Source: Sipunculus nudus (lineage: Eukaryota > Annelida > Sipuncula > Golfingiida > Sipunculidae). Taken from it: 64,000 nucleotides of DNA. The number at the start of each line of letters is the position of its first letter. Position 1 is the stretch's first letter. The position numbers were made by a program, and so were the translations under genes. The notes below the pieces were generated by a model, which saw only the letters and a program-made list of their open reading frames with translations, had not been told where the DNA came from and did no database searches. The stretch spans positions 28,330,008 to 28,394,007 of the forward strand of contig CM049313.1 in assembly GCA_026874595.1 (NCBI GenBank), in the 5' to 3' direction. Shown here piece by piece: positions 45,266 to 57,000 of this stretch.

Positions 45266-46775
45266 AACAAGTGACCCAGGGGTCATGACGCTCAGCTGTC
45301 CAGAAAGACATTCACAAAAAGAATTTTATCATCTTAATGCCAAATTTTGTAGGTGGTATCCCAGTTCAACTGAAGCATAGCTCAAAGGATATGGGTAACA
45401 GAGAACTAAGTTCAGGTTTCCATAGAGATACGTCATGGACCTTCCTGGATGCCAAGTTAAATGTAAAATAAAAGTTAAAAGAAAATGCGTAAAAATTTGA
45501 AACAAGTCCTACAGGCCTAATGCGAACCTGTGCAATAATTTATACACCAGGTATAATGCTTCAGTGCTGGGCCATTACTTTTCAAGTGGGCCTACATAAC
45601 TTGTATACGACGAAGGTATCAGAAATATACACTCATGCCCCATTTCAGGCTGATATCCCCTCCTGAGAAGCAGGAACATACACTGTGCAAAAATTAATGT
45701 AGGTGGCGCCACAAGTCTTCTATACGACATAGGTTTATGATATGTATAAATTTGCCCAATTTCAGGCTGATATATCAAATTCCTCTGGAAAAATAAGCAG
45801 GCACATGCACTGTGCAAAAGTCATTGTAGGTTGCGCCACCTGTCAATGTGAACGAGAAAGCCATCAAAGACCCAGGGACAGGTCAAAATATCATCCCAAT
45901 ACATAAAACTTATCGAGTTTGATGCACTGGGTTGACCAGGCTTGGGTGAGAAAGGCAGTTGCCCCGAGTGAACTGTGACAAATTGCTGGCTCAAGCTACT
46001 GCACTGAGTGAACTCTTGACCTGCGCTTGGCTAGACTGAGTGAACTTTTGACCTGTATTGGCTGCACTGAGTGAACTCTTGACCTGTTGCATAATCTAAC
46101 ACAGTTGGCAGTTTGCCAAAGCTATAAATAGATCCAGGCTGACCTTTGGCTCCAAATCTGATAGAGAGGGCAGTCTACCAAAGCTATAAATAGAATGCAG
46201 CTACTGCTCTGAGTGAACTCTTGACCTATACCTGGCTGCATTGAGTGAACTCTTGACCTGTTGCCTAATCTGATACAGTTGCCAGTCTGCAAAAGCTATA
46301 AATAAATCCAGGCTGACTTTTGGCCTGAAAAAATCTGAAATAGTTGGCAGTCTGCCAAGCTATTTAACAACTTAGCTAAAATGAGCTGTTATGGCATATG
46401 ACTAAATTCAGCTTCCCATAACATAGCCAAAGGTCACTAAACAGAGACCAAATGAACAAACTTCAGTACAAAAAAGGCCGATGCAGGTGGCGAGATTATT
46501 TCTGTGAAATATTGAACAATTCGGCTGGACCGTTTCTAAGGAGAAGAATTTAAAAGGTTTAATTAGCTTTTTCTCTATAAAATCTAAGAAAATGCAGTTA
46601 GCCAAAAATAAGCAAAATAGAGTTTTTCAGATGGCTATTTTTTTTGCCAAAAAGTTGTGATGCTAGCGCCTGTAGTTTTCAAGATAGTATGGGTTAACGT
46701 ACAGACGACGGCGACGGACTCCCGGACGACGGACGCTGGACGACGCCACACCATTGCATTAGCTCACAGTTTCGC
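45266..46775 (-). mobile_element. HINE-like copy H8a with divergent 5' end
   Basis: Begins (reverse) with AACAAGTGACCCAGGGGTCA, then TGACGCTCAGCTG, and ends near 46775 with an alternative start (complement: TTTAGCGAAACTGTGAGCTA, then a GTCC/GTCG-rich leader). Inside: two units of about 117 bp near 45600 and 45716 (TATACGACGAAGGT / TATACGACATAGGT, both followed by TTTCAGGCTGATAT) and a short-repeat zone at 45950-46370. Confidence 0.55.
45950..46370 (+). repeat. Short-unit repeat zone with recurring CTATAAATA boxes
   Basis: CTGCACTGAGTGAACTCTTG and close variants recur five or more times, interleaved with GGCAGTCTGCCAAAGCTATA plus AATAGATCCAGGCTGAC blocks. CTATAAATAG or CTATAAATAA appears near 46122, 46186 and 46297. 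CTATAAATAG matches both a TATA box and the MEF2 consensus YTAWWWWTAR. Confidence 0.65.
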
Positions 46776-47749
46776 TAAAAATCCAGGTGCTGCCACCAGT
46801 CTGCAGGAACTAATGAAACAGTCAATGATAAATATGCATGCAAAGATTAATGGTGATCAATGCATTAGTTGTTCAGACACTGGAGCTTTTGTATCAAATT
46901 TTAATTATTCTGGGGGGGGGGGGGGTTACTTCTGAGCCCCGTAGCTCGCCGGATTTGGGTAACAGAGACCTTATGTCAAGTTTCAAAGGAGATTCTTCAT
47001 GGACCTCCCAGGATGTCAAGTTAGAAGTTTCTAGGTCCAATAGTTACGATTGGTGTCTTGTTAACTGACAACCACATCTTTAAAGGTCTCAAAAATAGAG
47101 AAAAAAATGTGTGAAAATTTAAAAAATCCAGGTTGCGCAACCATTCCGCAGGAACTGTTGAAACACTCCAAAATGAATATGCATGCAAAGAATCATGCTG
47201 ACCAATGCATTAGTTGTTCAGATACTTGAGCTTTTGTATCAAATTTTCAATTATTCTTGTAGGTACTTCTGAGCCCCTTAGCTCGGAGGATGTGGGTGAC
47301 TGAGACCTAATTTCAGGTTTCCAAGGAGACTTTTCATGGACCTTCCTGGATGTCGAGTTAGAAGATTACAGGTCTAATGGTTACAATTTGTGCCCTGTTA
47401 ACAGACGATAGCATCTTAGGTCTAAAAAATGAAAAAATGTGTAAAAATCCGAAAAAAAAATCCAGATGGCACCACCAGTCTGCAGGAACTGTTGAAACAC
47501 TCCATGATGAATAAACATGCAAAGAATCATGTTGATCAATGCATAAGTTGTTCAGATACTTGTGCTTTTGTATCAAATTTTCCATTATTCTGTGATGTCC
47601 TTAGGAGCCCCATAGCTTGAAGGATATGGGTAACAGAGAACTAATTTCAGGTTTCCAAGGAGACTTTTAATGGGCCTCCCGGCATGTCAAGATAGAAGAT
47701 TCGAGGTCCAGTCGTTGCGATTTGTGCCCTTTAAACAAACGACCCCATG
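46776..47749 (-). repeat. HINE 340-bp-type units (H8b), three units
   Basis: Three successive units, each with TCTGCAGGAACT, ATGCATGCAAAGA.T, ATGCATTAGTTGTTCAGA, a CAAATTTT.ATTATTCT block, GAGCCCC.TAGCT, TTTCCAAGGAGA and TTGTGCCCTGTTAAC. They run from 46780, 47140 and 47470. The reading frames through them are shared repeat translations, not genes. Confidence 0.7.
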
Positions 47750-48815
47750 TTTATAGGTCATGGGCCATGACGCTCAGCTGTATTCAAGGAGCCTTGAACA
47801 ATGGGCAAAAAGAGTCAAAATCATGTATTTTGCCAATAGCCCTTAGATATAGGTTAAAGTGACCTTAATCTACATGCAGCTGCTACCGTTTATGCCCTCC
47901 TGACTAATTTAGTGTTCAAATCAAGTTCTTTCACACAGCTTGTAGAAAATGGGTCAGAGTGAAACCCTTATCAGGTTTCCAAGGAGATTTTAAGGGGCCT
48001 CCCTGAAAGTCATGTATGAGGATTTTAGGTCAAATGGATACAATTTGTGCCCCACCTGACTCACTTGGTGCTCATGTTTTCTCCCCTAATTTACAAAATA
48101 TAGTTAACCATGACCTAATTTCAATTTTTCAAGGATATTTTGCATGGAACTCTAAGGATATCAGTTAAAAGATTCTAGGTCCAACACTCATGATTTGTAC
48201 CCTGTTAATGGACAACTGCTTCATTGGAAGTTCTCAAAAATAGACATAAAAATGTGTAAAAAAAGTCGAAACAAGAATGGCTCTGTTTTTGCAGTGCGAA
48301 ACAGATATATGTCTCCCCCCTATGATTCTTCCCGAAACATAACGGGTAAAATATGCAATATCTCATAACATTGAATCTAGATCTCAGCAGATTAGACTTT
48401 GAAGGTCAAGGTCAATGCTTTCCGAACTCTGATGACATTTTGGCAGAAAAACTGGTGTGTCAAATTTGAAGAAACATCTTCAGTGTCTACAAAGTTATTG
48501 GGGTTACAATAAGCCTAGAATTGCATATGTTTTGACCTTGAAGATCAAGGTTCAAGGTCACAGGATTTTTATCACGTCCAAGATTTTGGTAGGAACAATG
48601 AGTGTTTCAAATTTTGGAGGAAAATATGCAGCCCTTCAAAAGTTATCTCATCCACAAGACAATAACTATAATTCCACTGATTTGACCTTGAAGATCCTGG
48701 TCAAGGTCACCAGGTTTCAAACTCTTCTGAGAGCTTGGTAGTAACAATTGTTGTTCCAAATTTGAGGACAAAATTGGAAATACTACAAAAGTTATTGGGT
48801 TCATAAAAATGTTAC

Positions 48816-50255
48816 TATTCTATATACTTCATAAATATGGCATTAGAGGAAAAATATTTAATATCCTCAAGTCAATGTACTCGAAATTACAGTCTTGGGT
48901 CTTAACAAATGAAGGAATAACTAGTTATTTTAAATGCAATGTTGGCACAAGACAAGGATGTATGATCAGTCCTTTACTTTTTACTTTTTTTCATGAACGA
49001 ATTTTATCTTACTATACATTCTGAGGAAGACAGTATTTAAATATAGGTCCAGAATTATCTTAACTTTTAATGCTGATGTTTGCTGATGATGTGGTCTGCT
49101 TTGCAGACACAGCAGGCAGATTACAATCCAAGATTATTAAATTAGAAGTATTTTGTAATAATTATGGAATGAAAGTCAATGTCGAAAAAACTAAAATAGT
49201 TGTGTTTAGAAATGGGGCAACTTTGAGAAAATATGAAAAATGGTTTTATAAAGGTAAACGCTTAGAAGTTGTCAACAATTATAAATACCTGGGAGGCACA
49301 TTTACAAGTTTACTTAATTGGTCCAAAATGAAGCAGAATCTAATTTGTCAAGCAAACAAAGCTTTAATAATAATCAAACAATTTATCTCAAACTACAGGC
49401 AACTATCTATTTGTAAATTCTTCTTTCTTTTTGATAGGATGGTCCTTCCAATTCTGTGCTATGGTAGTGAACTTTGGGGTTTTGAAACATGTGACAATAT
49501 TGAAAGTGTACATACCAAGTTCTGTAAATATATTCTCCAAGTTAATATGAATACACCAGTTGCTGCAGTACTAGGAGAATGTGGGCGGTTGCCCTTGAAG
49601 ATTCATTATATAATAAGAGCTATAACTTATTGGACTAAATTGATAAATATGACAAATAATAGATCACCAAAGCAATTGTATAATAAATTAAATCGCTTAG
49701 ATGAAGCAGGAAAACAGAACTGGGTAACTAATATAAAGAAAATATTATTTTCGCAAGGATTTGGCTATGTTTGGATTGAACAAGATGTAGGGGATGTTAA
49801 ATTATTTATCTCAGTATTGAAACAGAGATTAAATGATTCTTTATTGCAGGATTGGACGAGTAGTATATCTAAAAATCGTCGATTAAACACATACTCAACT
49901 TTTAAATTAACTTTAAGCACCGAAAAATATTTAACAGTTCCACAGAATGTTAACTATAGGAAAAGTCTGTTCATCACATAATTTAGAAGTAGAAAAAGGA
50001 AGGCATAGTAATACTCCATGGGATGAAAGGTTTTGTAAATATTGTCTAAGATATGGGGAAGCTGTTGTGGAAGATGAGCATCATTTTATCATGAAATGCC
50101 TATTGTATACAGACTTGAGAATCTAGTATATTGATGATTTAAGTACATTTACATCTCTGATGGCAGATAATAATGCCCATACAATAAAACAATTAGCAAC
50201 CTATGTACACTATGCCTTTATTAGGAGAGCTGATGAATTGAAAGCTATCATCTAA
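48816..50255 (+). pseudogene. LINE-D ORF2 C-terminal part (RT to zinc finger)
   Basis: Begins with LHKYGIRGKIFNILKSMYSK, then VGTRQGCMISPLLF. A stop near 49021 interrupts it. The long 303-codon frame (49070-49981) holds the catalytic box LMFADDVVCFADT, NNYGMKVNVEKTKIVVFRNG, NNYKYLGGTFTSLLNW, CYGSELWGFETCDNIESVHT and GFGYVWIEQDVGDVKLFI. A frame change at about 49980 leads to a C-terminal zinc-finger-like end (FCKYCLRYGEAVVEDEHHFI followed by MKC). Better preserved than LINE-C of the same family. Confidence 0.88.
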
Positions 50256-50649
50256 GTAATCTATTTATTTCACTTACTTATTCATCTGCCAATTAAGAAA
50301 TAGATAAACTGTTTTCCATATATGCATTGTACTACTGTTTGTTTTATATGTTCACTTATTTATTATTATTATTATTATAATTGGTATTATTATTGTTATT
50401 ATTCATGACCTCTAAATGATATGAAACATGTGATTACAAAATTTCTGCTTGTGTTTAGATATTGCAAACATGGGGTTTTCATACAACATTTTCATACAAG
50501 ATTGTGTTTTAATGCATGTTTTGTTAGTTCATGTTATGCAGTTACATTTTGTTATTGTTGAATTTTTATGATTCTTAACACATGCTCTTTGTGGAACCAT
50601 GGACCTGAGGCCTTTTATTTCAGAATAAATTTTTATTCATTCATTAAAA
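48816..50649 (+). mobile_element. LINE-D, 5'-truncated insertion with 11-bp target duplication
   Basis: AAAAATGTTAC flanks it at 48805-48815 and 50650-50660. Starts abruptly inside RT and ends with AATAAATTTTTATTCATTCA followed by an A tract. The 3' UTR (50256-50630) has an ATT-repeat run. The HINE array sequence before and after is continuous, so the pre-insertion site is clear. A typical 5'-truncated target-primed product. Confidence 0.9.
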
Positions 50650-51462
50650 AAAAATGTTACATTTCAGGAATTTTTACATTGAAGAGAAAGGTCAAGGTCA
50701 CCTGGTTTTGAACTTGTCCGAGAACATGGTAGGAACAATTAGTGTACCAAACGTTTTGGCAGATTTGACCTTGAAGATGATGGTCAAGGTCACCGGTTTT
50801 CTAAATTTTCCAAGAACATGGTAGGAACAATATGTGTACCAAATTTGAGGGGAAAATGTGGAATACTTCAAAAGTTATGGGGTTCACTAAAATTTCCCAT
50901 TTCGGCAGATTTTACCTTGAATATGAAGGCCAAAGTCACTGGTTTTCAAACTCCTCCGTATGAACAATTGGGTGTTTCAAATTGTGGCGGAAAATATGCA
51001 GATCTTGAAAAAGTTAACGCATTAACAAGATATCCTACAGATGAGGACGACAATGACAGAAGATGACAATGAAAACACATAACATGTCTCAATGGGAGGT
51101 GGGGGGATGGGTGGTTAGCCACCAGTCTACAGGAACTGATGAAGCACTCCATGATCCAAAAGCATGCAAAGAATCATAGCAATCAATGTATTAGTTATTC
51201 AAATACAGAAGCTGTTGAATCTTATTTATAATTATTCTGGGGGTACTTACGAGCCCCATTGCTCAGAGGATATGGGTAACAGAGACCTAATTTAAGGTTT
51301 CCATGAAGACTTGTCATGGGCCTCCCTGGTTGTCAAGTAAGAAGATTTTTAGGTCAAACAGTGAAAATTTGTGCCTTATAACCAGATGACTGCTTCATTT
51401 GAAGGTCTCAAAAATATAAAAAAAAAATGCGTGAAAATTCGAAAAAAATACAAAATTGCTGC

Positions 51463-52490
51463 TTGATCAGTTGACCGGGCTTTTTCTGCTTCAAAAGTGT
51501 TCTTAATTCACTTGTCATGGCACAGTCGGCTGCATATAGGGAAGAGTTAAAAGTTGTATATCCATAAAATGAACTTAAAGATATGTCGATCTGAAGACTA
51601 TTCACTCTACAAGTTGTAAACTTGTCAACGGCAGAGTTTCGTCTCCCAGGAAAACCAAGGTGTGGAGAGGGAACCGCTTGATATTAGCAATGTTGATTAT
51701 TCCTATAAACCTCAACTGCCGAGCTCTTATACCATTGTACCGCCTTCAGAGCTTGATACAAATGCTGATATGAGTCTCAAGAAGACAGATAAGCCAGGCA
51801 GGCCTGGCAAAGACAAGGTCAGTGATGCAGTTATGAAGGATGAAGCCTTGATAGCTCATGCATCTAACCTAATTGTAAGGAAAATATTTATATTGACAAT
51901 GGAGATACAATAACATGGGGAGGTTTCGCCTCTGTTCTGATCGATGAAGCGAGCATCAAACCCAATACAGTAACGGGCGTACTCCCGCTTTTCCGGAAAA
52001 GGCAGCTTCTGTATCCATGGTTAAACATGCCATGAATAAGAAAAAGGGAAGCATTTGTCATTCCAGGGCAAACACCAGTTCTTGGCATACACTTACGTAT
52101 ATATGCCATTAGGAAGCTTATCCAGTGGAAATAGCCCGACACCGATTTTAGTGTAGACAAATATGTACTTATACCTGGAGCCCTTCACATTGAGTTTGTT
52201 AGCCAAGCTATAGATGGAAAGCTTACAGAAGGATCTGGTATGGTAGCTATGGCCTGCAAAGCCGGAATTCTCACCAGCGGGCGGGCTAAGTCATTTCCCT
52301 CAAAACCTGACCATTACCTTAAACGGACAAGATACACACACCAGGTTTTCCTCATTACCCTAACCATTCTAACAAAATGAAGCATACAATGCTCATCAGG
52401 CTAAGGAAGACTCTTGCAGTAAAATACAGTGAACAAAGACACGATTGAGATGTCAAAGATGTTTGCTTATCGGTCCATGGGGATGGACGT
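51463..52490 (+). pseudogene. Multicopy invertebrate gene family, piece 1 of 3
   Basis: Broken plus-strand frames: VMAQSAAYREELKVVYP near 51510; VPPSELDTNADMSLKK near 51740; NGDTITWGGFASVLIDEASI near 51900; and after frame changes pieces with GALHIEFVSQAIDGKL, SGRAKSF and ALKYSEQ-like text. They end RSMGMDV where the BEL/Pao element begins. From memory these resemble a large family of uncharacterised proteins repeated in cnidarian and mollusc genomes. Function unknown. Stops and frameshifts throughout; not expressed as a whole protein. Confidence 0.55.
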
Positions 52491-52735
52491 TGTTGGGGAC
52501 CACTCTCATAAGCCCAACTTGGCGAGTTTAATCCAGGTCCATATGGAACACGGAGCCAACTACGACTTAGAAAATTCAACAGTGTTTATTCTGACTTCAT
52601 TACAGGAGAGTATAACAGAGAAATCATAACAGAATCAAAAAGGAAAAGTCACACCGTACCCGCGACGATAGTCACACCGTACCCGTGAAAAAAACCAAAG
52701 TAAATTACAGCTGTATATAACAGTCATCGCCAACA
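52491..52735 (-). mobile_element. BEL/Pao 3' LTR
   Basis: 245 bp, TGTTGG..CCAACA. On the minus strand it has AATAAA at 52585-52590 (polyadenylation). A direct repeat of GTCACACCGTACCCG occurs twice about 26 bp apart. Identical to the other LTR. Confidence 0.93.
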
Positions 52736-53114
52736 TTCCTCCCACCTGTTGGAGTGTACTCCAACACCTTTGTTTCAAATTAATCTAAACTTAAGTACAC
52801 AATAGTTCGCAAAGTACCTAGTCCTTATATACTTCTAAGAGCAGATCTAACAATGAAATATACCTTATTAGATAATGTCTGATATCTTGATACTCAGAAA
52901 ATTACATGAAAATGAACTTTTTATTATAACATCATATTCAGCGGATTTAAATTTCTAGTATAACCAATTAAAAAGTATTCATACTTTAGTAATACGTTAG
53001 TTGTACATCTTGTAGATGCAAACAGCTCTACAATATTGTAGGTCTAATAAATACTCCAATACTAATGACAAGTTAAACAAAAGTCAAGTATATCCAAGAA
53101 TTAAAGCATGAACC

Positions 53115-54047
53115 TTACAAATCCAACCTGTTTACAGGTTTAACAACGCGTCCAGCACGCGTGACCTGAACTTCACCAGTTTTGTTAGATTTCTGGTTAT
53201 TACCGTCTCTGATATCCGGAACATTACCAGTGTTCGAGTTTACATTCTCTGGGCTAACGGCATCCGAAGCACCACTCTGATAGTTTACTTCCAAGTCATG
53301 CAGCCTTTGAATAGGACGAGTGAAAAGTCCTTTAGCTGTTTTGAGCTCAGCACTACGGATCACCCCGTCCCTGCCGCGGAAAACCTGAGTTACCAACCCC
53401 AAAGGCCATTTCATTCGAGGAACATTGTCTTCCCTAATCAAGACGATACAACCCTTCCTTATATCGCCTTTGGCGACAAACTTGTTGACTGTTGGTGGGA
53501 GATTTCTTATATAATCCTTACTCCAAAGGGACCAAAATAAATTGAGCCGCTTTTGACGGTTGGATTCCCTGAGAGTAAGGTCCCGCTGAGTCACTGCCTC
53601 TTCTAGTTCAGAGATTGTGGCCTGGAACCCTGCTCTCTTTCCTATTAAGAAATGGGACGGAGACAGAGGGGAGACACTTTCCACTTCGTCTCCAACAAAG
53701 GTTAAGGGTCTAGAATTAATACAGGCTTCTATTTCCTGCAGTGTAGTGTCTAGCTCCACTTTAGTAAGGCAGCGCGTGCCCAATGACTTCTTCAATGCAC
53801 TCTTCACCGAGCGCACCAACCGCTCCCACCATCCTCCCCACCATGGAGACCTTGGGATAATGAATTTCCACTTAGGACTATTTGGCCCGAAACATTTCAG
53901 CATATGAGTCTCCGCACACTTGAAGGTCTTTGCATTGTCGGAGTATATGACACTAGGTAATCCCCTTCTGGCTGAAAACCGCCTCAGGGCTAACATAAAG
54001 TCAGATAGATTCAAAGAATCTGTCAACTCGAGGTGCACAGACCTCAC
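53115..54047 (-). pseudogene. BEL/Pao integrase core and C-terminal domain
   Basis: 310-codon frame that continues the polyprotein after a frame break. It starts within the DDE core (RSVHLELTDSLNLSDFMLAL), has the second Asp in VIYSDNAKTFKCAE, the catalytic Glu in WWGGWWERLVRSVKSALKK, then the BEL-type C-terminal domain (DUF5641-like) with SPLSPSHFLIGKR, LNLFWSLWSKDYIRNLPP, KGCIVLIREDNVPRMKWPLG and VQVTRAGRVVKPVNRLDL. The first Asp should lie just upstream at the break and is missing. Confidence 0.9.
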
Positions 54048-57000
54048 TACGGCACAAGTGAACAGCAGAATATATAATTTCTTCTTTGGAAGGTCTGAAC
54101 AGTAGAGAGGACCTGCGTACCGTAAAGGGTGGAGCCTGCTGAACCCTTAAATCAGGGAGGGGAGCTACGGGTTGGTTGCTTGCTTGAGCGTCTATCCTTT
54201 GACAGTGGATACACTCACGTTTGACAGTCTTTGCTAGGCGCCTCAATCCGACAATCCAGTAATTGTCCCTGAGGGTTGATATAACTGTATCCACACCGGC
54301 ATGCTTCAGCTGTTCATGCTGGTGCCGTATTATTAGTTTTGCCAGGTGGCCTTTCGGTATAATGATGGGATGTCTTTCTTCATAAGTCAATTTGGACTGT
54401 TGCAACCTACCCTTTACTCGTAGCAACCCGTCTTCCGCTAAAAACGGATTTAGTCTGGCCAACCCAGACCCTTTGTGAACCGCTTTACTCTTTCTACGGT
54501 TCTCAATTTCCGCAATATAAGCTTGTTCCTGTGTGTATTTGAACAAGAGATTCTTGGCCCCTGAAATCTCGCTATGGCCAAGATCTCCCTTATAAACATC
54601 TGACGGATGTCTTAAATTATGAACAAACCTCAAAACCCATCCAACAACCCGGATGGCCTTGCTAAATCTGCCCCACCTACTGATCTCAAACGCATTATGA
54701 GATTTAGTGTCTGTAATCAACGATAGCGAAGGCAATCGCTCTTGGAGACAATCTTCCACCTGATCATCATCAAGGTGACTTGTGATCGGCTGGACTAACC
54801 AAGATGGACCATTCATCCACAAATCTGAGGATATCAAGCTTTCTGCAGAAATGCCTCTGGTCACAAGGTCTGCTGGATTGTCTTTTCCTGGGCAATGCGC
54901 CCAACAAGTAGGGTCAGTGAGCTCCTGAATTTCAGCGACCCTGTTCGCTACGAAAGGTTTCCACCTACTAGGGTTACCTTTAACCCAGCCCAAAGCTACT
55001 GAAGAATCTGTCCAACATTTGTAAACGACCTGTTGGAGTTGGAGTGCATTGAGAACAAATCTCAACAATCGTGCGGTCAACAGAGCTCCTAAGAGTTCAA
55101 GTCTTGGTAGGGATATTCTCTTTATGGGTGAAACTCTGGCCCTCGATATGACTAAAGAGACCTCGAATGTACCATCCACCTTGGGAATGCGGATGTAAAG
55201 TGCAGCACCATATCCCCTTTCCGAAGCATCTCCAAAACAGTGCAGTTCTATGCCCATCTGATCTGACCAAGGTAAGGTTGTATAACATCTGTGGATTCTC
55301 CATGCTCGAATGAGCTCCAAACCTTGAATCCACTGGGAAAACACCACATGTATAGCGGGAGGAACTTCCTTATCCCAGCTAAGACCCAACTGCCATATGT
55401 CCTGCATCAAGACCTTTGCCACCATGATAAAAGGGGTGAGAAATCCCAAGGGATCATACAATCTAGCCAAGAAACTAAGAACTACCCGCTTGGTAGTTAC
55501 CAAATCTGGTGGAATTGTGACTCCATCAAATGCAAAGTCATCAGTTGCAGTTAACCATTTCAATCCGAGAATCTTGACAGAATCAGAAACCAGATGCTTT
55601 GCACCAAATTCCTTGAAAAACATCTCCTTGACTATTTTGTTGTTTGATGTGCATTTTGCCAGGGGCATGCTAGCATCTAAAAGGACCCGGCTGGCTTCTT
55701 GAAACAATGCACAAGCTTCATCATCAGTGTTCGCCCCAGAAAGCCAATCATCTACATACAGATTCTGTTGAAGTTCCTCTATGGCTCTAGAAGGCGGATA
55801 TCTAACAAGGTGGTATCTAACGGTGGCATTCAACAAGAATGGACTACTCTTATTGCCAAAAGGTACCCTGGTGAACCTCATGGATTTCACTTCACCATGG
55901 TGGTTCCAAAGAAACCGATGAACATCTTGGTCTTCCCTGCGTACCTTGATTTGCAGGAATGCTTTGGTTATGTCTGCGGTCAAGCCTACCTTCCAACGTC
56001 GAAAGCGCAAGAGAATTTCAACCAAACTAGGAATGAGGGATGGACCTGCCTCCAAACAATCATTTAATGAAACACCATTAAATCCGGTAGACGATGCATC
56101 AAATACCGGCCTGACTTTTGTGGTAAGACTAGACTCTCTTATAACCGGGTGATGAGGCATATAGTACACAGGGTTTGAAACTACCTTTTCCTCTGTAGGT
56201 ATCTCTTCAATGATGCCCTGATCCTGCATCTCGACTAACACCTCATCATAGCTGCTCTGTAACTCAGGATTCTTAGCTAATTTCCTAGATAGATTATTCA
56301 GCCGAATTTCAGCAAGCTTTTCATTGTTCTGAAGTCTTGCTGACCCCAATGGCACCTTCCATGGAAGGGCAACCTCATAACGTCCGTGAGTAAAACGGAC
56401 AGTATCCCTAAATTGGGTCAAGACTGGATCTTCAGGACCAGAGTCCTGTGACTTTACAGAATCTATTCCGATTGATTCAAGATCCCAGAAATTCCTTAAA
56501 CTGCTGTCCTGAATATCCGTTAAACACAACAACTGAGGTGAAACGGAGAGGCTATGAGCGTGACTCACCTGATCAATTTTACCCGATACTACCCATCCAA
56601 AAGCAGTATCTTGGACTACAAGACCTTCTGAGAGTTTAATTATATCCTGCCTGACCAAGTCCCAGTATGAATCAAGGCCAACCAAGATATCTATAGACAT
56701 CTCCTTACCTTCAAATTGATCTGCCAACATCAGTTTGTCCATTGACTGTAGCACATCAGGTGGTATCTGAGGCCGATACATGGGAGCGCTGATCGTCTCA
56801 ATTTCAACTGCATGAATAACTTCCATGGCCCCCTGTTTATTCTGCAGCTTAAGCTCATACACGTCATGGGATGAATTTGACCTTGGTTTCTTATCCCCAA
56901 AAGCTGCATAGGACACATATTTCCCAGATACCCACCTTGGTCCTACTTTATGCACAAGAGAACTAGATACATAAGTAGTATCTGACCCAGTATCGAACAT

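Larger units (their letters stand above)
47750..51435 (-). mobile_element. HINE copy H8c, 5' end missing, with LINE-D inserted
   Basis: The 3' end (reverse) is degraded: GGTCATGGGCCATGACGCTC at 47757. The body has 340-bp-type remnants (to 48240), a 145-bp-type array with GGTCAAGGTCA (48403, 48548, 48699, and 50688 and 50783 after the LINE) and another 340-bp-type unit (51110-51430). The family start is missing; pseudogene sequence follows. Confidence 0.55.

Noticed and set aside
54001-54130. Programmed ribosomal frameshift between BEL pol and integrase frames
   Set aside because: The break removes residues of the integrase core, and BEL/Pao elements usually have one frame, so a small deletion explains it better.
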